Positions 35,041 through 48,810 are shown, counted from the first letter of the stretch. The stretch is 64,000 nucleotides of DNA from Hydractinia symbiolongicarpus (GCF_029227915.1 NC_079875.1:1364001-1428000); one strand, 5' to 3'. The notes: generated from the sequence alone by a model not told the origin. A program made the numbers and translations.

Positions 35041-38000
35041 GAGTTTACTCCCTGGGTACTTTCTTTGTATACTTTTGACTGTACGGGCCGAGTCCGGGAT
35101 TTACGGGAAATAGCAGGTTTTCGTTTGCCGGCGATTAAACTTCTTTTATTCAGCGTCTCATCAAAAATGAAAACATTTTTGAAAACTACAAGTCTCATGC
35201 GTTTTAGTGGTGAAAAAATAATTTAAAAAATCGTTCGGGAAATGAGTTTACACCCTGGGTACTTTCTTTGGATACTTTTGACTATACGAGCCGAGTCGGG
35301 GATTTACGGGAAATCGCAGGTTTTCGTTTGCCGGCGATTAAACTTCTTTTATTCAGCGTCTCATCAAAAATGAAAACATTTTTAAAAACTAAAAGTCTCA
35401 TGGGCTTTAGTGGTGAAATAATAATTTAAATAATCGTTTGGGAATTGAGTTTACTCCCTGGGTACTTTCTTTGTTTACTTTTGACTATACGGGCCGAGTC
35501 CGGGATTTACGGGAAATAGCAGGTTTTCGTTTGCCGGCGATTAAAAATCTTTTATTCAGCGTCTCATCAAAAATGAAAACATTTTTGAAAACTACAAGTC
35601 TCATGCGTTTTAGTGGTAAAAAAATAATTTAAAAAATCGTTCGTGAAATGAGTTTACACCCTGGGTACTTTCTTTGTATACTTTTGACTATACGGGCCGA
35701 GTGGGGGATTTACGGGAAATCGCAGGTTTTCGTTTGCCGGCGATTAAACTTCTTTTATTCAGCGTCTCATCAAAAATAAAAACATTTTTCAAAACTACAA
35801 GTCTCATGCGTTTTAGTGGTGAAAAAATAATTTCAAAAATCGTTCGAGAAATGAGTTTACACCCTGGGTACTTTCTTTGTATACTTTTGACTATACGGGC
35901 CAAGCCCGGGATTTACGGGAAATCGCGGGTTTTCGTTTGCCGGAGATTAAACTTCTTTTATTCAGCGTCTCATCAGAAATGAAAACATTTTTGAAAACTA
36001 CAAGTCTTATGCGTTTTAGTGGTGAAAAAGTAATTTAAAAAATCGTTCTGGAAATAAGTTTACTCGCAGGGCACTTTCTTTGTATACATTCGACTATACG
36101 GGTCAAGCCCGGGATTTACGGGAAATCGCGGGTTTTCGTTTGCCGGAGATTAAACTTCTTTTATTCAGCGTCTCATCAGAACCGGCGATTACACTTCTTT
36201 TATTCAGCGTCTCAGCAAAAATGAAAACATTTTTAAAAACTAAAAGTCTCATGGGCTTTAGTGGTGAAATAATAATTTAAATAATCGTTTGGGAAATGAG
36301 TTTACTCCCTGGGTACTTTCTTTGTTTACTTTTGACTATACGGGCAGAGTCCGGGATTTACGGGAAATAGCAGGTTTTCGTTTGCCGGCGATTAAACTTC
36401 TTTTATTCAGCGTCTCATCAAAAATGAAAACATTTTTGAAAACTACAAGTCTCAAGCGTTTTAGTGGTGAAAAGATAATTTAAAAAATCGTTTTGGAAAT
36501 GAGTTTACTCACTGGGTACTTTCTTTGTATACTTTTGACTATACGGGCCGAGGCCGGGATTTACGGGAAGTCGCAGTTTTTCGTTTGCCGGCGATTAAAC
36601 CACTTTCATTAAGCGTCTCATCAAAAATAAAAAGATTTCTGAAAACTACAAGTCTCATGCGTTTTAGTGGTGAATAAATGAATTAAAAAATCGTTCGGGA
36701 AATGAGTTTACTCCCTGGGTACTATCTTTGTATACTTTTGACTATACGGGCCAAGCCCGGGATTTACGGGAAATCGCGGGTTTTCGTTAGCCGGAGATTA
36801 AACTTCTTTTATTCAGCGTCACATCAGAAATGAAAACATTTTTGAAAACTACAAGTCTTATGCGTTTTAGTGGTGAAAAAATAATTTAAAAAATCGTTCT
36901 GGAAATAAGTTTACTCGCAGGGCGCTTTCTTTGTATACATTCGACTATACGGGTCAAGCCCGGGATTTACGGAAAATCGCGGGTTTTCGTTTGCCGGCGA
37001 TTAAACCTCTTTCATTAAGCGTCTCATCAAAAATGAAAACATTTTTCAAAACTACAAGTCTCATGGGCTTTAGTGGTGAAATAATAATTTAAAAAAGCGT
37101 TCGGGAAATGAGTTTACACCCTGGGTACTTTCTTTGTATACTTTTTACTATACGGGCCGAGTCCGGGATTTACGGGAAATCGCAGGTTTTCGTTTGCCGG
37201 CCATTAAACTTCTTTTATTCAGCGTCTCATCAAAAATGTAAACATTTTTGAAAACTACAAGTCTCATGCGTTTTAGTGGTGAAGAAATAATTTAAAAAAC
37301 CGTTCGGGAAATGAGTTTACTCCCTGGGTACTTTCTTTGTATACTTTTGACTATTCGGGCCGAGTCCGGGATTTACGGGAAGTCGCGGGTTTTCGTTTGC
37401 CGGCGATTAAACTTCTTTTATTCAGCGTCTCATCAAAAATGAAAATATTTTTAAATGCTACAAGTCTCATGGGCTTCAGTGGTGAAATAATAATTTAAAA
37501 AATCGTTCGGGAAATAAGTTTACACCCTGGGTACTTTCTTTGTATTCTTTTGACTATGCAGGCCGAGTCCGGGGTTTACGGGAAATGGCGGGTTTTCGTT
37601 TGCCGGCGATTAAACTTCTTTTATTTAGCGTCTCATCAAAAATGAAAACATTTTTAAAAACTACAAGTCTCAAGCGTTTTAGTGGTGAAAAGATAATTTA
37701 AAAAATCGTTTTGGAAATGAGTTTACTCACAGGGTACTTTCTTTGTATACATTCGACTATACGGGCCAAGCCCGGGATTTACGGGAAATCGCGGGTTTTC
37801 GTTTGCCAGCGATTAAACCGCTTTCATTAAGCGTCTCATCAAAAATGAAAACATTTCTGAAAACTACAAGTCTCATGCGTTTTAGTGATGAAAAAATAAT
37901 TTAAAAATTCGTTCGGGAAATGAGTTTACTCACAGGGTACTTTCTTTGTATACATTCGCCTATACGGGCCAAACCCGGGATTTACGGGAAATCGCGGGTT

Positions 38001-39545
38001 TTCGTTTGCCGGCGATTAAACTTCTTTCATTAACCGTCTCATCAAAAATGAAAACATATTTGAAAACTACAAGTCTCATGCGTTTTAGTGGTGAAATAAT
38101 AATTTAAATAATCGTTTGGGAAATGAGTTTACTCCCTGGGTACTTTCTTTGTTTACTTTTGACTATACGGGCCGAGTCCGGGATTAACGGGAAATAGCAG
38201 GTTTTCGTTTGCCTGCGATTAAACTTCCTTTATTCAGCGTCTCATCAAAAATGAAAACATTTTTGAAAACTACAAGTCTCATGCGTTTTAGTGGTGAAAA
38301 AATAATTTAAAAAATCGTTCGGGAAATGAGTTTACACCCTGGGTACTTTCTTTGTATACTTTTGACTATACGGGCCGAGTCGGGGATTTACGGGAAATCG
38401 CAGGTTTTCCTTTGCCGGCGATTAAACTTCTTTTATTCAGCGTCTCATCAAAAATGAAAACATTTTTGAAAACTACAAGTCTCATGCGTTTTAGTGGTGA
38501 AAAAATAATTTAAAAAATCGTTCGAGAAATGAGTTTACACCCTGGGTACTTTCTTTGTATACTTTTGACTATACGGGCCGAGTCCGGGATTTACGGGAAA
38601 TCGCAGGTTTTCGTTTGCCGGCGATTAAACCACTTTCATTAAGCGTCTCATCAAAAATGAAAAGATTTCTGAAAAATACAAGTCTCATGCGTTTTAGTGG
38701 TGAAAAAATAATTTAAAAAATCGTTCTGGAAATAAGTTTACTCGCAGGGCACTTTCTTTGTATACATTCCACTATACGGGTCAAGCCCGGGATTTACGGG
38801 AAATCGCGGGTTTTCGTTTGCCGGCGATTAAACCTCTTTCATTAAGCGTCTCATCAGAAATGAAAACATTTTTAAAAACTACAAGTCTTATGGGCTTTAG
38901 TGGTGAAATAATAATTTAAAAAATCGTTCGGGAAATGAGTTTACACCCTGGGTACTTTCTTTGTATACTTTTTACTATACGGGCCGAGTCCGGGATTTAC
39001 GGGAAATCGCAGGTTTTCGTTTGCCGGCCATTAAACTTCTTCTATTCAGCGTCTCATCAAAAATGTAAACATTTTTGAAAACTACAAGTCTCGTGCGTTT
39101 TAGTGGTGAAGAAATAATTTAAAAAACCGTTCGGGAAAAGAGTTTACTCCCTGGGTACTTTCTTTGTATACTTTTGACTATACGGGCCAAGCCCGGGATT
39201 TACGGGAAATCGCGGGTTTTCGTTTGCCGGCGATTAAACCGCTTTCATTAAGCGTCTCATCAAAAATGAAAACATTTCTGAAAACTACAAGTCTCATGCG
39301 TTTTAGTGGTGAAAAAATAATTTAAAAATTCGTTCGGGAAATGAGTTTACTCACTGGGTACTTTCCTTGCATACTTTTGACTATACGGGCCGAGTCCGGG
39401 ATTTACGGGAAATCGCGGGTTTTCGTTTGCCGGCGGTTAAACTTCTTTTATTCAGCGTCTCATCAAAAATGAAACCATTTTTAAAAACTACAAGTCTCAT
39501 GGGCTTTAGTGGTAAAATAATAATTTAAAAAATCGTTTGGGAAAT
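35041..39545. repeat. Irregular A-rich mosaic
   Basis: About 22 monomers without a stable higher-order period. Short runs resemble other regions: 36704-37313 repeats the order seen at 5934-6542 (GAATAAATGAATT, TCGCAGGG, TTTTTACTATAC, GAAGAAATAATT), and 37516 resembles 16371 (ATGCAGGCC, GTCCGGGG). Alternating ATAGCAGG and GAGTCGGGG dimers occur at 35041-35852. The sequence looks like older, more diverged array. Confidence 0.7.
36143..36220. repeat. 39-bp partial tandem duplication inside a monomer
   Basis: CCGGAGATTAAAC... (36143-36181) is followed by CCGGCGATTACAC... (36182-36220). Anchors 36056 and 36298 are 242 bp apart, 39 more than normal. The halves carry different diagnostic bases (GGAGATT against GGCGATT; CATCAGA against CAGCAAA), again implying exchange between unlike monomers. 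Only one copy is present. Confidence 0.85.
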
Positions 39546-39748
39546 GAGTTTACTCCCTGGGTACTTTCTTTGTATACTTTTGACTATACGGGCCGAGTCC
39601 GGGATTTACGGGAAGTCGCAGGTTTTCGTTTGCAGGCGATTAAACTTCTTTTATTCAGCGTCTCATCAAAAATGAAAACATTTTTGAAAACTACAAGTCT
39701 CATGCGTTTTAGTGGTGAAAAAATAATTTAAAAAATCGTTCGGGAAAT
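39546..39748 (+). repeat. Reference monomer, subfamily A
   Basis: This 203-bp copy is typical of the A haplotype: CTCCCTGGG, then ACTTTTGAC, then GCCGAGTCCGGG, then CTTCTTTTATTCAGCG, then the AT-rich tail with AATAATTTAAAAAATCG. A-type variants differ after GAGTTTAC (ACACCC, ACTCCC or ACTCAC) and at positions 72-77 (GCGGG or GCAGG). A-type dominates 1.7-17.5 kb and 35-64 kb. The type names are mine. Confidence 0.85.
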
Positions 39749-42700
39749 GAGTTTACACCCTGGGTACTCTCTTTGTATACTTTTGACTATACGGGCCGAG
39801 TCCGGGAATTACGGGAAATCGCAGGTTTTCGTGTGCCGGCGATTAAACTTCTTTTATTCAGCGTCTCATCAAAAATGAAACCATTTTTAAAAACTACAAG
39901 TCTCATGGGCTTTAGTGGTAAAATAATAATTTAAAAAATCGTTTGGGAAATGAGTTTACTCCCTGGGTACTTTCTTTGTATACTTTTGACTATACGGGCC
40001 GAGTCTGGGATTTACGGGAAGTCGCAGGTTTTCGTTTGCAGGCGATTAAACTTCTTTTATTCAGCGTCTCATCAAAAATGAAAACATTTTTGAAAACTAC
40101 AAGTCTCATGCGTTTTAGTGGTGAAAAAATAATTTAAAAAATCGTTCGGGAAATGAGTTTACACCCTGGGTACTCTCTTTGTATACATTTGACTATACGG
40201 GCCGAGTCCTGGAATTACGGGAAATCGCAGGTTTTCGTTTGCCGGCGATTAAACTTCTTTTATTCAGCGTCTCATCAAAAATGAAAACATTTTTGAAAAC
40301 TACAAGTCTCAAGCGTTTTAGTGGTGAAAAGATAATTTAAAAAATCGTTTAGGAAATGAGTTTACTCACTGGGTACTTTCCTTGTATACTTTCGACTATG
40401 TGGGCCGAGTCCGAGATTTACGGGAAATCGCGGGTTTTCGTTTGCCGGCGATTAAACTTCTTTTATTCAGCGTCTCATCAAAAATGAAAACATTTTTAAA
40501 AACTACAAGTCTCATGGGCTTTAGTGGTGAAATAATAATTTAAATAATCGTTTGGGAAATGAGTTTACTCCCTGGGTACTTTCTTTGTATACTTTTGACT
40601 ATACGGGCCGAGTCCGGGATTTACGGGAAATAGCAGGTTTTCGTTTGCCGGCGATTAAACTTCTTTTATTCAGCGTCTCATCAAAAATGAAAACATTTTT
40701 GAAAACTACAAGTCTCATGCGTTTTAGTGGTGAAAAAATAATTTAAAAAATCGTTCGGGAAATGAGTTTACACCCTGGGTACTTTCTTTGTATACTTTTG
40801 ACTATACGGGCCGAGTCGGAGATTTACGGGAAATCGCAGGTTTTCGTTTGCCGGCGATTAAACTTCTTTTATTCAGCGTCTCATCAAAAATGAAAACATT
40901 TTTGAAAACTACAAGTCTCATGCGTTTTAGTGGTGAAAAAATAATTTAAAAAATCGTTCGGGAAATGAGTTTACACCCTGGGTACTTTCTTTGTATACTT
41001 TTGACTATACGGGCCGAGTCGGAGATTTACGGGAAATCGCAGGTTTTCGTTTGCCGGCGATTAAACTTCTTTTATTCAGCGTCTCATCAAAAATGAAAAC
41101 ATTTTTAAAAACTAAAAGTCTCATGGACTTTAGTGGTGAAATAAAAATTTAAATAATCGTTTGGGAAATGAGTTTACACCCTGGGTACTTTCTTTGTATA
41201 CTTTTGACTATACGGGCCGAGTCGAGGATTTACGGGAAATCGCAGGTTTTCGTTTGCCGGCGATTAAACTTCTTTTATTCAGCGTCTCATCAAAAATGAA
41301 AACATTTTTGAAAACTACAAGTCTCATGCGTTTTAGTGGTGAAAAAATAATTTAAAAAATCGTTCGAGAAATGAGTTTACACACTGGGTACTTTCTTTGT
41401 ATACTTTTGACTATACGGGCCGAGTCCGGGATTTACGGGAAATCGCAGGTTTTCGTTTGCCGGCGATTAAACCACTTTCATTAAGCGTCTCATCAAAAAT
41501 GAAAAGATTTCTGAAAACTACAAGTCTCATGCGTTTTAGTGGTGAATAAATGAATTAAAAAATTGTTCGGGAAATGAGTTTACTCCCTGGGTACTATCTT
41601 TGTATACTTTTGACTATACGGGCCAAGCCCGGGATTTACGGGAAATCGCGGGTTTTCGTTTGCCGGAGATTAAACTTCTTTTATTCACGTCTCATCAGAA
41701 ATGAAAACATTTTTGAAAACTACAAGTCTTATGCGTCTTAGTGGTGAAAAAATAATTTAAAAAATCGTTCTGGAAATAAGTTTACTCGCAGGGCACTTTC
41801 TTTGTATACATTCGACTATACGGGTCAAGCCCGGGATTTACGGGAAATCGCGGGTTTTCGTTTGCCGGTGATTAAACCTCTTTCATTAAGCGTCTCATCA
41901 AAAATGAAAACATTTGTAAAAACTTCAAGTCTCATGGGCTTTAGTGGTGAATTAATAATTTAAATAATCGTTTGGGAAATGAATTTACTCCCTGGGTACT
42001 TTCTTTGTATACTTTTGACTATACGGGCCGAGTCCGGGATTTACGGGAAATAGCAGGTTTTCGTTTGCCGGCGATTAAACTTCTTTTATTCAGCGTCTCA
42101 TCAAAAATGAAAACATTTTTGAAAACTACAAGACTCATGCGTTTTAGTGGTGAAAAAATAATTTAAAAAATCGTTCGGGAAATGAGTTTACACCCTGGGT
42201 ACTTTCTTTGTATACTTTTGACTATACGGGCCGAGTCGGGGATTTACGGGAAATCGCAGGTTTTCGTTTGCCGGCGATTAAACATCTTTTATTCAGAGTC
42301 TCATAAAAAATGAAAACATTTTTAAAAACTAAAAGTCTCATGGGCTTTAGTGGTGAAATAATAATTTAAATAATCGTTTGGGAAAAGAGTTTACACCCTG
42401 GGTACTTTCTTTGTATACTTTTGACTATACAGGCCGAGTCGAGGATTTACGGGAAATCGCAGGTTTTCGTTTGCCGGCGATTAAACTTCTTTTATTCAGC
42501 GTCTCATCAAAAATGAAAACATTTTTGAAAACTACAAGTCTCATGCGTTTTAGTGGTGAAAAAATAATTTAAAAAATCGTTCGAGAAATGAGTTTACACA
42601 CTGGGTACTTTCTTTGTATACTTTTGACTATACGGGCCGAGTCCGGGATTTACGGGAAGTCGCAGGTTTTCGTTTGCAGGCGATTAAACTTCTTTTATTC

Positions 42701-45700
42701 AGCGTCTCATCAAAAATGAAAACATTTTTGAAAACTACAAGTCTCATGCGTTTTAGTGGTGAAAAAATAATTTAAAAAATCGTTCGGGAAATGAGTTTAC
42801 ACCCTGGGTACTCTCTTTGTAAACTTTTGACTATACGGGCCGAGTCCGGGAATTACGGGAAATCGCAGGTTTTCGTGTGCCGGCGATTAAACTTCTTTTA
42901 TTCAGCGTCTCATCAAAAATGAAACCATTTTTAAAAACTACAAGTCTCATGGGCTTTAGTGGTAAAATAATAATTTAAAAAATCGTTTGGGAAATGAGTT
43001 TACTCACTGGGTACTTTCTTTGTATACTTTTGACTATACGGGCCGAGTCCGGGATTTACGGGAAGTTGCAGGTTTTCGTTTGCAGGCGATTAAACTTCTT
43101 TTATTCAGCGTCTCATGAAAAATGAAAACATTTTTGAAAACTACAAGTCTCATGCGTTTTAGTGGTGAAAAAATAATTTAAAAAATCGTTCGGGAAATGA
43201 GTGTACACCCTGGGTACTCTCTTTGTATACTTTTGACTATACGGGCCGAGTCCTGGAATTACGGGAAATCGCAGGTTTTCGTTTGCCGGCGATTAAACTT
43301 CTTTCATTCAGCGTCTCATCAAAAATGAAAACATTTTTGAAAACTAAAAGTCTCAAGCGTTTTAGTGGTGAAAAGATAATTTAAAAAATCGTTTTGGAAA
43401 TGAGTTTACTCACTGGGTACTTTCCTTGTATACTTTCGACTATGCGGGCCGAGTCCGAGATTTACGGGAAATCGCGGGTTTTCGTTTGCCGGCGATTAAA
43501 CTTCTTTTATTCAGCGTCTCATCAAAAATGAAAACATTTTTAAAAACTACAAGTCTCATGGGCTTTAGTGGTGAAATAATAATTTAAATAATCGTTTGGG
43601 AAATGAGTTTACTCCCTGGGTACTTTCTTTGTATACTTTTGACTATACGGGCCGAGTCCGGGATTTACGGGAAATAGCAGGTTTTCGTTTGCCGGCGATT
43701 AAACTTCTTTTATTCAGCGTCTCATCAAAAATGAAAACATTTTTGAAAACTACAAGTCTCATGCGTTTTAGTGGTGAAAAAATAATTTAAAAAATCGTTC
43801 GGGAAATGAGTTTACACCCTGGGTACTTTCTTTGTATACTTTTGACTATACGGGCCGAGTTGGGGATTTACGGGAAATCGCAGGTTTTCGTTTGCCGGCG
43901 ATTAAACTTCTTTTATTCAGCGTCTCATCAAAAATGAAAACATTTTTAAAAGCTACAAGTCTCATGCGTTTTAGTGGTGAAAAAGTAATTTAAAAAATCG
44001 TTCGGGAAATGAGTTTACTCCCTGGGTACTTTCTTTGTATACTTTTGACTATACGGGCCGAGTCCGGGATTTACGGGAAATAGCAGGTTTTCGTTTGCCG
44101 GCGATTAAACTTCTTTTATTCAGCGTCTCATCAAAAATGAAAACATTTTTGAAAACTACAAGTCTCATGCGTTTTAGTGGTGAAAAAATAATTTAAAAAA
44201 TCGTTCGGGAAATGAGTTTACACCCTGGGTACTTTCTTTGTATACTTTTGACTATACGGGCCGAGTTGGGGATTTACGGGAAATCGCAGGTTTTCGTTTG
44301 CCGGCGATTAAACTTCTTTTATTCAGCGTCTCATCAAAAATGAAAACATTTTTAAAAACTAAAAGTCTCATGGGCTATAGTGGTGAAATAAAAATTTAAA
44401 TAATCGTTTGGGAAATGAGTTTACACCCTGGGTACTTTCTTTGTATACTTTTGACTATACGGGCCGAGTCGAGGATTTACGGGAAATCGCAGGTTTTCGT
44501 TTGCCGGCGATTAAACTTCTTTTATTCAGCGTCTCATCAAAAGTGAAAACATTTTTGAAAACTACAAGTCTCATGCGTTTTAGTGGTGAAAAAATAATTT
44601 AAAAAATCGTTCGAGAAATGAGTTTACACACTGGGTACTTTCTTTGTATACTTTTGACTATACGGGCCGAGTCCGGGATTTACGGGAAATCGCAGGTTTT
44701 CGTTTGCCGGCGATTAAACCACTTTCATTAAGCGTCTCATCAAAAATGAAAAGATTTCTGAAAACTACAAGTCTCATGCGTTTTAGTGGTGAATAAATTA
44801 ATTAAAAAATTGTTCGGGAAATGAGTTTACTCCCTGGGTACTATCTTTGTATACTTTTGACTATACGGGCCAAGCCCGGGATTTACGGGAAATCGCGGGT
44901 TTTCGTTTGCCGGAGATTAAACTTCTTTTATTCACGTCTCATCAGAAATGAAAACATTTTTCAAAACTACAAGTCTTATGCGTTTTAGTGGTGAAAAAAT
45001 AATTTAAAAAATCGTTCTGGAAATAAGTTTACTCGCAGGGCACTTTCTTTGTATACATTCGACTATACGGGTCAAGCCCGGGATTTACGGGAAATCGCGG
45101 GTTTTCGTTTGCCGGTGATTAAACCACTTTCATTAAGCGTCTCATCAAAAATGAAAACATTTTTAAAAACTTCAAGTCTCATGGGCTTTAGTGGTGAATT
45201 AATAATTTAAATAATCGTTTGGGAAATGAGTTTACTCCCTGGGTACTTTCTTTGTATACTTTTGACTATACGGGCCGAGTCCGGGATTTACGGGAAATAG
45301 CAGGTTTTCGTTTGCCGGCGATTAAACTTCTTTTATTCAGCGTCTCATCAAAAATGAAAACATTTTTGAAAACTACAAGTCTCATGCGTTTTAGTGGTGG
45401 AGAAATAATTTAAAAAATCGTTCGGGAAATGAGTTTACACCCTGGGTACTTTCTTTGTATACTTTTGACTATACGGGCCGAGTCGGGGATTTACGGGAAA
45501 TCGCAGGTTTTCGTTTGCCGGCGATTAAACTTCTTTTATTCAGCGTCTCATAAAAAATGAAAACATTTTTAAAAACTAAAAGTCTCATGGGCTTTAGTGG
45601 TGAAATAATAATTTAAATAATCGTTTGGGAAAAGAGTTTACACCCTGGGTACTTTCTTTGTATACTTTCGACTATACGGGCCGAGTCGAGGATTTACGGG

Positions 45701-45870
45701 AAATCGCAGGTTTTCGTTTGCCGGCGATTAAACTTCTTTTATTCAGCGTCTCATCAAAAATGAAAACATTTTTGAAAACTACAAGTCTCATGCGTTTTAG
45801 TGGTGAAAAAATAATTTAAAAAATCGTTCGAGAAATGATTTTACACACTGGGTACTTTCTTTGTATACTT
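39590..45870. repeat. Duplicated block of about 3.04 and 3.25 kb
   Basis: Copy A, about 39590-42630, matches copy B, about 42630-45870. The rare CGTGTGCCGG is at about 39831 and 42875. The CTCAAGCG/GGGCCGAGTCCGAG monomer and the TTATTCACGTC one-base deletion also recur. The shift is 3044 bp on the left and 3247 bp further right because copy B has one more monomer at about 43808-44213, where the ATAGCAGG/GAGTTGGGG dimer is doubled. Confidence 0.78.
42590..42792. repeat. Chimeric monomer joining copies A and B
   Basis: It starts with ACACACTGGG, as do 41373 and 45837, and continues with GAAGTCGCAGG and TGCAGGCG, as does 39546. The switch lies within the identical stretch 42602-42657. This fixes the end of copy A and the start of copy B. 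Confidence 0.75.
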
Positions 45871-48768
45871 TTGACTATACGGGCCGAGTCCGGGATTTAC
45901 GGGAAATCGCAGGTTTTCGTTTGCCGGCGATTAAACCACTTTCATTAAGCGTCTCATCAAAAATGAAAAGATTTCTGAAAACTACAAGTCTCATGCGTTT
46001 TAGTGGTGAATAAATGAATTAAAAAATTGTTCGGGAAATGAGTTTACTCCCTGGGTACTATCTTTGTATACTTTTGACTATACGGGCCAAGCCCGGGATT
46101 TACGGGAAATCGCGGGTTTTCGTTTGCCGGAGATTAAACTTCTTTTATTCAGCGTCTCATCAGAAATGAAAACATTTTTGAAAACTACAAGTCTTATGCG
46201 TTTTAGTGGTGAAAAAATAATTTAAAAAATCGTTCTGGAAATAAGTTTACTCGCAGGGCACTTTCTTTGTATACATTCGACTATGCGGGTCAAGCCCGGG
46301 ATTTACGGGAAATCGCGGATTTTCGTTTGCCGGTGATTAAACCTCTTTCATTAAGCGTCTCATCAAAAATGAAAACATTTTTAAAAACTACAAGTCTCAT
46401 GGGCTTTAGTGGTGAAATAATAATTTAAAAAATCGTTCGGGAAATGAGTTTACACCCTGGGTACTATCTTTGTATACTTTTGACTATACGGGCCAAGCCC
46501 GGGATTTACGGGAAATCGCGGGTTTTCGTTTGCCGGAGATTAAACTTCTTTTATTCAGCGTCTCATCAGAAATGAAAACATTTTTGAAAACTACAAGTCT
46601 TATGCGTTTTAGTGGTGAAAAAATAATTTAAAAAATCGTTCTGAAAATAAGTTTACTCGCAGGGCACTTTCTTTGTATACATTCGACTATACGGGTCAAG
46701 CCCGGGATTTACGGGAAATTGCGGGTTTTCGTTTGCCGGCGATTAAACCACTTTCATTAAGCGTCTCATCAAAAATGAAAAGATTTCTGAAAACTACAAG
46801 TCTCATTTGTTTTAGTGGTGAATAAATTAATTAAAAAATTGTTCGGGAAATGAGTTTACTCCCTGGGTACTATCTTTGTATACTTTTGACTATACGGGCC
46901 AAGCCCGGGATTTACGGGAAATCGCGGGTTTTCGTTTGCCGGAGATTAAACTTCTTTTATTCACGTCTCATCAGAAATGAAAACATTTTTGAAAACTACA
47001 AGTCTTATGCGTTTTAGTGGTGAAAAAATAATTTAAAAAATCGTTCTGGAAATAAGTTTACTCGCAGGGCACTTTCTTTGTATACATTCGACTATACGGG
47101 TCAAGCCCGGGATTTACGGGAAATCGCGGGTTTTCGTTTGCCGGTGATTAAACCTCTTTCATTAAGCGTCTCATCAAAAATGAAAACATTTTTAAAAACT
47201 TCAAGTCTCATGGGCTTTAGTGGTGAATTAATAATTTAAATAATCGTTTGGGAAATGAGTTTACTCCCTGGGTACTTTCTTTGTATACTTTTGACTATAC
47301 GGGCCGAGTCCGGGATTTACGGGAAATAGCAGGTTTTCGTTTGCCGGCGATTAAACTTCTTTTATTCAGCGTCTCATCAAAAATGAAAACATTTTTGAAA
47401 ACTACAAGTCTCATGCGTTTTAGTGGTGGAGAAATAATTTAAAAAATCGTTCGGGAAATGAGTTTACACCCTGGGTACTTTCTTTGTATACTTTTGACTA
47501 TACGGGCCGAGTCGGGGATTTACGGGAAATCGCAGGTTTTCGTTTGCCGGCGATTAAACTTCTTTTATTCAGCGTCTCATAAAAAATGAAAACATTTTTA
47601 AAAACTAAAAGTCTCATGGGCTTTAGTGGTGAAATAATAATTTAAATAATCGTTTGGGAAAAGAGTTTACACCCTGGGTACTTTCTTTGTATACTTTCGA
47701 CTATACGGGCCGAGTCGAGGATTTACGGGAAATCGCAGGTTTTCGTTTGCCGGCGATTAAACTTCTTTTATTCAGCGTCTCATCAAAAATGAAAACATTT
47801 TTGAAAACTACAAGTCTCATGCGTTTTAGTGGTGAAAAAATAATTTAAAAAATCGTTCGAGAAATGAGTTTACACACTGGGTACTTTCTTTGTATACTTT
47901 TGACTATACGGGCCGAGTCCGGGATTTACGGGAAATCGCAGGTTTTCGTTTGCCGGCGATTAAACCACTTTCATTAAGCGTCTCATCAAAAATGAAAAGA
48001 TTTCTGAAAACTACAAGTCTCATGCGTTTTAGTGGTGAATAAATGAATTAAAAAATTGTTCGGGAAATGAGTTTACTCCCTGGGTACTATCTTTGTATAC
48101 TTTTGACTATACGGGCCAAGCCCGGGATTTACGGGAAATCGCGGGTTTTCGTTTGCCGGAGATTAAACTTCTTTTATTCAGCGTCTCATCAGAAATGAAA
48201 ACATTTTTGAAAACTACAAGTCTTATGCGTTTTAGTGGTGAAAAAATAATTTAAAAAATCGTTCTGGAAATAAGTTTACTCGCAGGGCACTTTCTTTGTA
48301 TACATTCGACTATACGGGTCAAGCCCGGGATTTACGGGAAATCGCGGATTTTCGTTTGCCGGTGATTAAACCTCTTTCATTAAGCGTCTCATCAAAAATG
48401 AAAACATTTTTAAAAACTACAAGTCTCATGGGCTTTAGTGGTGAAATAATAATTTAAAAAATCGTTCGGGAAATGAGTTTACACCCTGGGTACTATCTTT
48501 GTATACTTTTGACTATACGGGCCAAGCCCGGGATTTACGGGAAATCGCGGGTTTTCGTTTGCCGGAGATTAAACTTCTTTTATTCAGCGTCTCATCAGAA
48601 ATGAAAACATTTTTGAAAACTACAAGTCTTATGCGTTTTAGTGGTGAAAAAATAATTTAAAAAATCGTTCTGAAAATAAGTTTACTCGCAGGGCACTTTC
48701 TTTGTATACATTCGACTATACGGGTCAAGCCCGGGATTTACGGGAAATTGCGGGTTTTCGTTTGCCGG
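44711..48768. repeat. 2029-bp 10-mer higher-order repeat, two copies
   Basis: Monomers at 44823-46649 recur at 46852-48678 with a 2029-bp shift. Shared markers include GAATAAATTAATT, TTATTCACGTC (-1 base), GAATTAATAATT, GGTGGAGAAATAATT, TCATAAAAAATG, GGGAAAAGAG and CTGAAAATAAG. The join is in the monomer at 46649, whose left half matches 48678 and right half matches 44620, with the switch at about 46722-46739. The block overlaps copy B of the 3-kb duplication, so it arose later. Confidence 0.83.
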
Positions 48769-48810
48769 TGATTAAACCTCTTTCATTAAGCGTCTCATCA
48801 AAAATGAAAA

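Noticed and set aside
40552-40746. The recurring 64-codon plus-strand frame found in many A monomers.
   Set aside because: It starts at the ATGAG or GTTTGGGAAATG region and stops at the TAA of AATTTAA in the same monomer. Its recurrence simply reflects the repeat. Variants change residues freely with no sign of purifying selection.
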